From: Kangiellaceae bacterium
GTDB lineage: Bacteria; Pseudomonadota; Gammaproteobacteria; Enterobacterales; Kangiellaceae
Assembly (NCBI GenBank): GCA_030148365.1
Contig: JASBTO010000175.1
Coordinates: forward strand, 1-10,845
Direction of reading: 5' to 3'
DNA length: 10,845 bases
The notes under the pieces are model-generated. The model searched no databases and was not told where the DNA came from. It saw only the letters and a list, made by a program, of their open reading frames with translations. Shown here in pieces: positions 1 through 5,853 of the stretch (positions are counted from its first letter, which is position 1; the number at the start of each line of letters is the position of its first letter). The position numbers and the translations under genes were made by a program.

Positions 1-144
1 GGTGGCGGCGACGCCAACACCAACTGTGCACCGGCCGATCCGGGGCCCGGCGGTGGCAACAGCGGTGGTGGCGGTGGCGGCAGTATGCCACTGTTCCTGC
101 TGATGGCATCAGCTGGCCTGGGCATCTACCGCAAGACCCGATGA
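1..144 (+). CDS. 3' end of a surface/secreted protein with GlyGly-CTERM-like sorting tail (partial)
   Basis: Only the last 47 codons and the TGA are in the window; the gene starts to the left. The visible tail is a linker rich in Asn, Pro and Gly with one Cys (residue 9 of the fragment). It continues into a run of six Gly plus Ser (22-28), a hydrophobic stretch of about 15 residues starting MPLFLLM (29-43) and a basic tip, RKTR (44-47). This Gly-rich, membrane-helix, basic order is the layout of GlyGly-CTERM signals, which in gammaproteobacteria are cleaved by rhombosortase on exported proteins such as proteases and nucleases. Nothing of the catalytic or adhesive part is visible, so the function is unknown. 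PEP-CTERM is unlikely because no PEP motif precedes the helix. The reading frame is unambiguous because it ends just before a strong terminator. Confidence 0.72.
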   Translation, partial: GGGDANTNCAPADPGPGGGNSGGGGGGSMPLFLLMASAGLGIYRKTR

Positions 145-164
145 AACCATCTGATATCCCAATT

Positions 165-192
165 AAAAAAGCGGTCAATTGACCGCTTTTTT
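165..192. terminator. Bidirectional rho-independent terminator between convergent genes
   Basis: Six A residues (165-170) lead into a perfect inverted repeat, GCGGTC-AATT-GACCGC (171-186), followed by six T residues (187-192). The A and T tracts also pair, so the hairpin has a T-run on either strand. It lies 20 nt after the stop of the rightward gene and 8 nt after the stop of the leftward ETF-QO gene. It can therefore end both convergent transcripts. Confidence 0.93.
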
Positions 193-200
193 ATTGCTCA

Positions 201-1853
201 TTACATATTCGGGTAATTCGGCCCGCCGCCGCCTTCCGGCGTTACCCAGTTGATATTCTGGGTCGGATCCTTGATATCGCAGGATTTGCAGTGCACGCAA
301 TTCTGGGCGTTGATCTGCAGGCGCGGGTTACTGCCATCGTCGTTGCGGACTATCTCGTAAACGCCTGCCGGGCAATAGCGCTGCGCCGGTTCGTCGTAAA
401 GCGCCAGGTTGACGTCGATGGGCACCGATTCATCTTTGAGCTGCAAATGCACCGGCTGATCTTCCTCGTGATTGGTGTTGGAGATAAACACCGAGGACAT
501 CTTGTCAAAGGTCAGCACGCCATCGGGCTTGGGATACTCAATGCGCTTGCTGTTGGCCGCCAATTCCAGGCATTCATGGTCAGGCTTGTCGACTTTGAGG
601 GTGAAGGGTAACTTGCCGCGGAAGACAAGTTGATCGATGCCGGTGAACAGGATGCCGCCGAGCATGCCCCATTTGTGAAAGGCCGGGTAGGCATTACGCG
701 CCCGGTGCAGTTCGTCGTAGACCCAGGAGTTCCTGAAGGCGTCTTCGTAGTCCGCCAGTTCGTCATGGCCTTCAGAACCGCCGACAAGCGCCTTGAATAC
801 CGTTTCGGCGCCGAGCATGCCGGTTTTCATGGCGGTATGGCTGCCCTTGATCTTCGGCAGGTTCAAAAAGCCCGCTTCACAGCCGATCATCAAGCCGCCG
901 GGGAAAGTCAGCTTCGGTACCGATTGCAGTCCGCCTTCATTGAGCGCCCGTGAACCGTAGGAGATACGGCTGCCGCCTTCGAGAGTCTTGCGGATCGCCG
1001 GGTGGGTCTTGAAGCGCTGGAATTCGTCATATGGGCTCAGGTAGGGGTTGGAGTAGTTAAGGCCGATGACAAAGCCGATGGCCACCTGGTTATTCTCCAG
1101 GTGGTACATGAAAGAGCCGCCATAGGTGTCGTTGTCGAGCGGCCAGCCGGCACTGTGTACGACCAGACCCTCTTCATGCTGCTCGGCCGGGACTTCCCAC
1201 AGTTCCTTGATGCCGATCCCGTAATGCTGGGGTGACCTGCCTTCCCGGAGGTTGAACTTGTCGATTAACTGCTTGCCGAGACTGCCGCGGCAACCTTCGG
1301 CAAACAGGGTATATTTGGCATGCAATTCATAGCCGGGCTGGAAGGCGGCTTTCTGTTCGCCTTCGCGGCTGACGCCCATGTCGCCGGTCGCGATACCCTT
1401 GACGCTGCCGTCCTCATGATAGAGCACTTCAGCGGCGGCAAAGCCGGGGAAAATTTCCACACCCAGAGCTTCCGCCTGCTCACCCAGCCAGCGGCAGACA
1501 TTACCCAGGCTGACAATGTAATTGCCGTCATTGCGTTGCTGGGGAATAAACATGAAATGGGGGATTTTGGTGGCCTTGTCTTCCTTGAGCAGCAGGAATT
1601 CGTCCCGTTTGACCGGCGTATCAAGGGGCGCGCCCTTGTCCTTCCAGTCGGGGATGAGTTCATTGAGCGCTCTTGGCTCCAGAACCGCGCCGGACAGGAT
1701 ATGGGCGCCGACTTCGGAGCCTTTTTCCACTACACAGACGGAAACTTCCCGATCCTGCTCGCTGGCCAGTTGCCGTAACCGGATGGCGGCCGACAGACCT
1801 GCCGGGCCCGCACCGACGATAACGACATCAAATTCCATGGATTCGCGTTCCAC
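201..1853 (-). CDS. Electron transfer flavoprotein-ubiquinone oxidoreductase (ETF-QO)
   Basis: This is the membrane-bound flavoprotein/iron-sulfur enzyme that takes electrons from reduced EtfAB and gives them to ubiquinone, linking fatty-acid, amino-acid and related dehydrogenations to respiration (the bacterial counterpart of ETFDH). The protein is 550 aa, usual for bacterial members. The FAD-binding Rossmann motif GAGPAG is at residues 14-19, and a conserved FLNLPKIKGSHTAMKTG block follows in the middle. The C-terminal ferredoxin-like domain has Cys494, Cys519, Cys522 and Cys525, with the C-x24-C-x2-C-x2-C spacing of the single 4Fe-4S cluster in this family. The start is taken as GTG at 1853. 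It gives an N-terminus MERESMEFDVV, closely like Pseudomonas homologues from memory, and has AAGGGG 9 nt upstream. The frame stays open to an ATG at 1973, and a later ATG lies at 1838. The gene is divergent from etfB and ends at a shared terminator. Confidence 0.97.
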   Translation of the reverse strand: MERESMEFDVVIVGAGPAGLSAAIRLRQLASEQDREVSVCVVEKGSEVGAHILSGAVLEPRALNELIPDWKDKGAPLDTPVKRDEFLLLKEDKATKIPHFMFIPQQRNDGNYIVSLGNVCRWLGEQAEALGVEIFPGFAAAEVLYHEDGSVKGIATGDMGVSREGEQKAAFQPGYELHAKYTLFAEGCRGSLGKQLIDKFNLREGRSPQHYGIGIKELWEVPAEQHEEGLVVHSAGWPLDNDTYGGSFMYHLENNQVAIGFVIGLNYSNPYLSPYDEFQRFKTHPAIRKTLEGGSRISYGSRALNEGGLQSVPKLTFPGGLMIGCEAGFLNLPKIKGSHTAMKTGMLGAETVFKALVGGSEGHDELADYEDAFRNSWVYDELHRARNAYPAFHKWGMLGGILFTGIDQLVFRGKLPFTLKVDKPDHECLELAANSKRIEYPKPDGVLTFDKMSSVFISNTNHEEDQPVHLQLKDESVPIDVNLALYDEPAQRYCPAGVYEIVRNDDGSNPRLQINAQNCVHCKSCDIKDPTQNINWVTPEGGGGPNYPNM

Positions 1854-1862
1854 CTGTGATTT

Positions 1863-1868
1863 CCCCTT
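1863..1868 (-). promoter_or_regulatory. Ribosome binding site deciding the GTG start of ETF-QO
   Basis: On the minus strand AAGGGG lies 9 nt before GTG at 1853-1851. The ATG five codons inside (1838) has only a poorer AGGTGG at 11 nt, and the far upstream ATG (1973) has no comparable site. This supports the GTG start. Confidence 0.6.
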
Positions 1869-1896
1869 GTATTGGTCAGGTTGGTGAAGGCGTGTG

Positions 1897-1928
1897 ATAT
1901 TGACCTTACGGTCAGAGTCCGTCAAGAT
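1897..1928. promoter_or_regulatory. Possible overlapping divergent promoters with dyad symmetry (ETF-QO / etfBA)
   Basis: On the plus strand TTGACC (1900-1905), a 17-nt spacer and CAAGAT (1923-1928) form a candidate sigma70 promoter for etfBA. On the minus strand TTGACG (complement of 1920-1925), a 17-nt spacer and CAATAT (complement of 1897-1902) form one for ETF-QO. Both -35 boxes fit well; both -10 boxes are weak, with three of six matches. The pair lies in a TTGAC-N16-GTCAA dyad, with a second small palindrome GACCTTACGGTC (1902-1913) inside. No known fatty-acid regulator site, such as the CAAAC/GTTTG half-sites of PsrA, was seen. The arrangement would make the two directions compete or let one regulator control both. 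This is inferred from sequence only. Confidence 0.35.
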
Positions 1929-2003
1929 CCCGCCTTCGATTATTGCGGCGCCGGGCCGGCCGGCTCGCATCAAGTCACGGGATTATAAACCACAGGGGAA
2001 TTC

Positions 2004-2753
2004 ATGAAAATTCTCGTTGCAATAAAGCGGGTGATTGACGCCAACGTCAAGGTCCGTGTCAAGGCGGACAATAGCGGCGTCGAAACCGCCAATGTCAAAA
2101 TGTCCATGAATCCTTTCTGCGAGATCGCGGTGGAAGAGGCGGTCCGGCTGAAAGAGCAGGGCGTCGCCAGCGAAATCGTGGTCGTCACCGTCGGTAACCA
2201 GCAAGCCCAGGAAACCCTGCGCACAGCGCTGGCGTTGGGTGCCGACAAAGCGGTTCTGGTGAAATCCGACGAGCAACTGGAGCCGCTGGCCGTTGCCAAG
2301 GTCCTCAAGGCACTGGTCGAGAAAGAAGAGCCGGAAATGGTGATCTTGGGCAAACAGTCCATTGACGGTGACAACAACCAGACCGGTCAGATGCTGGCAG
2401 CAATGCTGGGCTGGGGGCAGGGTACCTTCGCCTCCAAAGTCAGTCCTTCCGATGGCAAGGTCGAAGTGACCCGGGAAATTGATGGCGGCCTGCAGACCCT
2501 GAGTTTGCCGTTGCCGGCCGTCGTGACCACGGATCTGCGACTCAACGAGCCTCGCTTTGCGTCGCTGCCGAATATCATGAAAGCCAAACGCAAGCCGCTG
2601 GAAGAAGTTGCGGTCGCGGATCTCGATGTCGATATCGCGCCCCGCACCAAGGTTCTCAAGGTTTCCAGTCCGCCCGCCCGCAAGGCCGGTATCAAGGTTG
2701 AGTCCGTGGCCGAACTGGTCGACAAACTGAAAAACGAAGCGAAGGTGATCTGA
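2004..2753 (+). CDS. etfB: Electron transfer flavoprotein subunit beta
   Basis: EtfB is the AMP-binding subunit of the soluble EtfAB heterodimer that collects electrons from acyl-CoA and other flavin dehydrogenases. The 249-aa product matches the family length. Residues 155-175 (VTREIDGGLQ onward to VVT) fit the ETF-beta signature. GKQSIDGDNNQTGQ (116-129) is the nucleotide-binding segment. LRLNEPRFASLPNIMKAK (178-195) corresponds to the recognition loop that docks partner dehydrogenases; Leu188 matches the human anchor leucine. The ATG has AGGGG 5 nt upstream. The stop overlaps the start of etfA by one base (TGATG), so translation of the subunits is probably coupled. The first gene of a two-gene operon, divergent from ETF-QO, its electron acceptor. 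No dehydrogenase gene is adjacent, which fits a housekeeping ETF serving many partners. Confidence 0.97.
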   Translation: MKILVAIKRVIDANVKVRVKADNSGVETANVKMSMNPFCEIAVEEAVRLKEQGVASEIVVVTVGNQQAQETLRTALALGADKAVLVKSDEQLEPLAVAKVLKALVEKEEPEMVILGKQSIDGDNNQTGQMLAAMLGWGQGTFASKVSPSDGKVEVTREIDGGLQTLSLPLPAVVTTDLRLNEPRFASLPNIMKAKRKPLEEVAVADLDVDIAPRTKVLKVSSPPARKAGIKVESVAELVDKLKNEAKVI

Positions 2754-3688
2754 TGGCTATCCTGATCATAGCGGAACACAACAACGAGGAGCCGCAAGCG
2801 GCAACCTACAACACCATCGCCGCGGCAGCGCAACTGGGCGGCGACAGCCATGTGCTGGTCGCCGGTCAAAATTGCCAGGCAGTGGCTGATACCCTCGCAA
2901 AAGCCGAGAGCGTTGCGAAGGTCCTGCACGCGGATGCGGCCCATCTGGAGCATCCCACGGCGGAGAATATGGCGAGTCTTATCGTTGATCTCGCCGGTGA
3001 TTACAGTCACATCCTGGCGCCGGCGACCACCTTCGGCAAGAACCTGATGCCGCGGGTTTCGGCGCTGCTGGATATGCAGCAAATCTCCGATATCACCGCC
3101 ATAGACAGTGACGACACCTTTGAGCGTCCGATCTACGCCGGTAACGCCATTGCCGTGGTGCAGAGTCTCGACGACAAGAAGCTGATTACCGTGCGTAGCA
3201 CCGGCTTTGACGCCCTCGCGAGCGAAGGCGGCAGTGCCGAAGTCGAATCCATTGACGTCGCGGGCGAAGGTTCGGACAAAAGCACGTTCGTCGGCGAAGA
3301 GCTGACCGAATCGGAGCGCCCTGAACTGACCGCCGCACGGGTCGTGATCTCCGGTGGCCGCGGAATGGGCAGCGGTGAGAACTTCCACATGATCGAAGAG
3401 CTGGCCGACAAGCTGGGCGCCGCCGTCGGCGCATCCCGGGCCGCTGTCGACGCCGGTTACGTGCCCAACGACTATCAGGTCGGCCAGACCGGCAAGATAG
3501 TCGCGCCGGAACTCTATATTGCCGTCGGCATCTCCGGCGCCATCCAGCACCTGGCGGGCATGAAGGACTCGAAAGTGATTGTCGCCATCAACAAAGATGA
3601 AGAAGCACCCATCTTCCAGGTTGCCGATTATGGTCTGGTGGCGGATCTGTTTAAGGTGTTGCCGGAGTTGAAGGCCGCGCTGGATTGA
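2753..3688 (+). CDS. etfA: Electron transfer flavoprotein subunit alpha
   Basis: EtfA carries the redox FAD of the EtfAB dimer, which shuttles electrons from dehydrogenases to ETF-QO at the membrane. The 311-aa product is normal length. The N-terminal half is the subunit-pairing domain. The C-terminal half is the FAD domain, with SGGRGMGS (200-207), GASRAAVDAGYVP (226-238) and the family signature spanning 254-280, which begins LYIAVGISGAIQHLAGM and ends VAIN. All expected signature positions are present, so the gene looks functional. The start ATG shares its A with the etfB TGA and has AAGGTG 5 nt upstream inside etfB. A strong terminator follows 16 nt after the stop, so the operon is just etfB-etfA. 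Confidence 0.97.
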   Translation: MAILIIAEHNNEEPQAATYNTIAAAAQLGGDSHVLVAGQNCQAVADTLAKAESVAKVLHADAAHLEHPTAENMASLIVDLAGDYSHILAPATTFGKNLMPRVSALLDMQQISDITAIDSDDTFERPIYAGNAIAVVQSLDDKKLITVRSTGFDALASEGGSAEVESIDVAGEGSDKSTFVGEELTESERPELTAARVVISGGRGMGSGENFHMIEELADKLGAAVGASRAAVDAGYVPNDYQVGQTGKIVAPELYIAVGISGAIQHLAGMKDSKVIVAINKDEEAPIFQVADYGLVADLFKVLPELKAALD

Positions 3689-3704
3689 AGATTCAGTCAG
3701 CAGT

Positions 3705-3732
3705 AAAAAAGGCAGCTCAGGCTGCCTTTTTT
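3705..3732. terminator. Rho-independent terminator after etfA
   Basis: An A6 tract (3705-3710) precedes the perfect inverted repeat GGCAGC-TCAG-GCTGCC (3711-3726), which is followed by a T6 tract (3727-3732). It starts 16 nt after the etfA stop. It insulates the etf operon from the downstream cytochrome gene, which has its own promoter-like sequence. Confidence 0.93.
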
Positions 3733-3850
3733 ATTGCCGGGAGTCTGGCATGGCCGCGACTCACTCAAACCTCGATTTCTCTGAATTTTCTGCTCACGTT
3801 AATATTTCTTTCATTATTTCCCGCGCGCACAGGGATACCCTCGGAGTAAC

Positions 3851-3880
3851 TTGCCAGCTCTCTTCGGAGCCTGGTGTAAA
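3851..3880 (+). promoter_or_regulatory. Candidate sigma70 promoter for the di-heme cytochrome gene
   Basis: TTGCCA (3851-3856, five of six matches to TTGACA), an 18-nt spacer and TGTAAA (3875-3880, four of six matches to TATAAT) are present. TG plus one base directly before the -10 box gives an extended -10. Transcription would start near 3887, leaving a leader of about 33 nt before the ATG at 3920. The upstream terminator makes a separate promoter necessary. Not tested; no operator is evident. Confidence 0.45.
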
Positions 3881-3907
3881 CTAACGTATAGCTTGAGCAT
3901 ACTCAGC

Positions 3908-3912
3908 AGGGA
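3908..3912 (+). promoter_or_regulatory. Ribosome binding site deciding the start at 3920
   Basis: AGGGA lies 7 nt before ATG at 3920. The reading frame stays open to an alternative start at 3851, but that start falls inside the promoter-like element and would bury the signal peptide behind 23 extra residues. The 3920 start is therefore preferred. Confidence 0.6.
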
Positions 3913-3919
3913 CGAGAAT

Positions 3920-5476
3920 ATGAGTCAGCCATTTCGATTGACGGCACTTGTCGCCGTCGCCTCCTTCGCCTTTCCGGTGACCGCAGAGATTGGACAGGAA
4001 AGGGCGATACCCTACCATTTGACCGACACCAAGTCGGTGCCACTTCCGGAATTGCTGGCCCATGGCCAGCGGTTGTTCGAGGCCAACTGGACGGTCCAGG
4101 ACGGAGCCGGGCGGCCGCTGACCAAAGGTACCGGGGCGCCGCTGGCAGATCCGTCGAAGCCCCTGGTTTTTCCGCGCAATTTCAACCGGATTTCCGCGCC
4201 GGACGCCAATTCCTGCAAGGGTTGCCATAACCTCCCTCGCTCTGGCGGCGGCGGTGACCACGTGGCCAATGTCTTCGTACTGGGGCAACGATTCGACTTT
4301 GCCAGTTTCGACGGCACTGACCTCTTGCCCACGGGAGGGTCGGTTGACGAGTCCGGCGAGCCTGTCTCCTTGCAGAGTATTGCCAACGAACGTAATACCC
4401 TGGGCATGTTCGGATCCGGGTACATTGAAATGCTGGCGCGGCAGATGAGTGGCGACTTGGCGAGCCTCAGGGACACCCTCGGCCCCGGTGAAGCTGTCGC
4501 CCTGATCAGCAAGGGCGTGGATTTCGGGATTCTGTCCCGGACATCCGACGGCAACTGGAACACCGAAGCGGTAGAAGGTTTGCCGGCACCCAGCCTTCGC
4601 AGTGCCGGTCCCGGGCAACCGCCAAATTTGCTGCTGAGGCCCTTTCATCAGGCCGGTGCCGTTGTTTCCTTGAGAGAGTTCACCAACAATGCTTTCAACC
4701 ATCATCACGGTATGCAATCGGCAGAGCGGTTTGGGGAATCTGGGGATGCCGATGGTGACGGGCATATTAATGAGCTGACCGCCGCGGACATCACTTCCGC
4801 CGTATTGTTTCAGGCTGTTCTGCCGGCACCCGGCCGGGTTATTCCCGGGGACCCGGAAATTGAGGCCGCGATTTGGAACGGTGAGCAAAAGTTTGCCGCT
4901 ATTGGCTGTGGAAATTGCCACACGCCGTCTCTGCCGCTAACGGGGCAGGGCAGGGTATTCTCCGAGCCAGGCCCTTTTAATCCTCCCGGGAACGCGGGGC
5001 CAGGGGATGTGAGCAGGGTCGAGGTTGATTTGAGTAGCCACAAATTGCCCTTGCCGCGACTCAAGGTGTCCAAAACCGGGCAGGTGATGGTGCCGGCGTA
5101 TACCGATCTGAAGTTACACGACATCACCGCTCCGGATCAGACGACAGATCTCGAGCCTCTCGACATGTTGCATCCGGCCGGTTCTCCGGAATTCTTTGCC
5201 GGTAACCGGCGGTTTCTGACCCGCAAATTATGGGGCGTGGCCAGTGAGCCGCCATATTTCCATCACGGCAGATTTACAACCCTGCGCGAAGCCATTGAGG
5301 CTCATCACGGCGAGGCGGAGCCGGTGCATATCGCCTGGTCCGAACTGACGGACTACGATCGGGATTCGATCATCGAATTTCTCAAGTCCTTGCGGATCCT
5401 GCCTGAAGACACCCCACATCTTGTCATAGACGAAATGGGGCACCCGCGGAAGTGGCCACCGGCTGCTGGCAAGTAG
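3920..5476 (+). CDS. Exported di-heme c-type cytochrome, DHOR (DUF1111) / MauG-peroxidase superfamily
   Basis: 518-aa exported redox protein. Residues 1-22 are a Sec signal peptide (hydrophobic core LTALVAVASFAF, likely cut after VTA). Two c-type heme sites are present: C99-K-G-C-H103 and C330-G-N-C-H334; the mature protein has no other Cys. Between them are NHHHGMQ (260-266) and an EF-hand-like acidic loop DADGDGHINEL (276-286) that may bind Ca2+. The segment WGVASEPPYFHHGRF (438-452) resembles the 'APYFHDGxF' block of bacterial di-heme peroxidases and MauG. This order fits the di-haem oxidoreductase family, often labelled thiol oxidoreductase. Its substrate is not established by sequence: it could be a peroxidase, a maturation enzyme, or an electron-transfer protein. 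It stands alone, between the etf terminator and a long gene-free gap. It differs from short CcpA peroxidases by being about 180 residues longer. Confidence 0.88.
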   Translation: MSQPFRLTALVAVASFAFPVTAEIGQERAIPYHLTDTKSVPLPELLAHGQRLFEANWTVQDGAGRPLTKGTGAPLADPSKPLVFPRNFNRISAPDANSCKGCHNLPRSGGGGDHVANVFVLGQRFDFASFDGTDLLPTGGSVDESGEPVSLQSIANERNTLGMFGSGYIEMLARQMSGDLASLRDTLGPGEAVALISKGVDFGILSRTSDGNWNTEAVEGLPAPSLRSAGPGQPPNLLLRPFHQAGAVVSLREFTNNAFNHHHGMQSAERFGESGDADGDGHINELTAADITSAVLFQAVLPAPGRVIPGDPEIEAAIWNGEQKFAAIGCGNCHTPSLPLTGQGRVFSEPGPFNPPGNAGPGDVSRVEVDLSSHKLPLPRLKVSKTGQVMVPAYTDLKLHDITAPDQTTDLEPLDMLHPAGSPEFFAGNRRFLTRKLWGVASEPPYFHHGRFTTLREAIEAHHGEAEPVHIAWSELTDYDRDSIIEFLKSLRILPEDTPHLVIDEMGHPRKWPPAAGK

Positions 5477-5766
5477 GGGGACAGGATGATGCAGGCCGGT
5501 AGCCAATCCGCGAAAATGATCTTCAACCATCATTAAAGTCTTAACGTGTTGATATCAAAGTAAACCCAATGGGTGCCAGATAGCCTTTGTGTCGGCGGCC
5601 GCAGCAAACACGCCGAACTTCTATCGGCGAGGCCGGGAAATATCCTTGGGCGCTTGCGACTAACTCCTTGAGTCTGATTAAAAATTAACCGTTTATCCGC
5701 ATTGCGTCCTTTCCGGTTCCGGAAACCACTAAATCTTTCCCCTCTCTTGTCAGTCAGGTGCCAAAT

Positions 5767-5820
5767 ATGCTCTTATTAGGCGCTGGAGATTCGGGGGAAC
5801 CTCCTCTAACAATTAAATAA
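5767..5820 (+). CDS. Possible 17-aa leader peptide upstream of the transporter gene (speculative)
   Basis: ATG at 5767 is preceded by AGGTG with a 6-nt spacer and opens a frame reading MLLLGAGDSGEPPLTIK, ending at TAA 5818-5820, 33 nt before the transporter start. The peptide has no run of one amino acid of the attenuation type. The 20-nt hairpin at 5785-5804 lies inside it. The ORF may be chance, because short frames with a Shine-Dalgarno-like sequence are common. If translated, it could adjust folding of the leader and access to the weak ribosome site of the next gene. Confidence 0.2.
   Translation: MLLLGAGDSGEPPLTIK
5785..5804 (+). promoter_or_regulatory. Small imperfect hairpin in the leader of the transporter operon
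   Basis: GGAG-a-TTC-gggg-GAA-c-CTCC folds as seven base pairs with one A/C mismatch and a GGGG loop. It lies 49 nt before the transporter ATG and has no U-run, so it is not a terminator. The CCTCC arm could in principle pair with a Shine-Dalgarno sequence. It does not fit a riboswitch consensus that I recognise. Confidence 0.25.
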
Positions 5821-5853
5821 ATCAACTTCCTACAAGAGTTTCGGAAAAAATCT

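Larger units (their letters stand above)
5477..5853. other. 377-bp intergenic stretch before the transporter operon
   Basis: No convincing long gene is present. A 5-bp stem CGCCG/CGGCG (5611-5629, 9-nt loop) lacks a T-run and is not a good terminator for the cytochrome gene. The part from about 5680 to 5700 is AT-rich (TTAAAAATTAA). TTGTCA at 5747-5752 could be a -35 box, but the bases at normal spacing make a poor -10. The last 90 bases hold a possible 17-codon leader ORF and a small hairpin, listed separately. The promoter of the downstream operon must lie here, but I cannot place it with confidence. Confidence 0.5.

Noticed and set aside
1984..1989. TATAAA as a -10 box for etfB
   Set aside because: It would start transcription only about 8-10 nt before the ATG, excluding the AGGGG ribosome site from any useful leader, and no -35 box lies at the right distance.
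2387..3550. Long open frame on the minus strand (387 codons) across etfB/etfA
   Set aside because: It is antisense to two genes with clear family signatures; its translation shows no recognisable domain and reflects GC-rich codon bias.
3851..3919. Upstream TTG start at 3851 adding 23 residues to the cytochrome
   Set aside because: It lies within the promoter-like element, has no good ribosome site, and would hide the signal peptide that begins at the ATG 3920.
3881..4921. 346-codon minus-strand frame over the cytochrome gene
   Set aside because: The opposite strand has a signal peptide and two CxxCH motifs; the antisense product has no recognisable feature.
5515..5534. Inverted repeat AATGAT-N8-ATCATT as an operator or terminator
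   Set aside because: AT-rich 6-bp arms without a T-run; this is expected by chance in an intergenic region and is not near a promoter-like element.
5611..5629. Stem CGCCG/CGGCG as a terminator of the cytochrome gene
   Set aside because: Short stem, 9-nt loop, no T-run, and 135 nt past the stop codon.
5781..5804. CGCTGGAGAT followed by GGGGGAACCTCC as part of a glycine riboswitch
   Set aside because: Only a short resemblance to the GGAGAG start; the conserved core and second aptamer half are absent and there is too little space before the gene.
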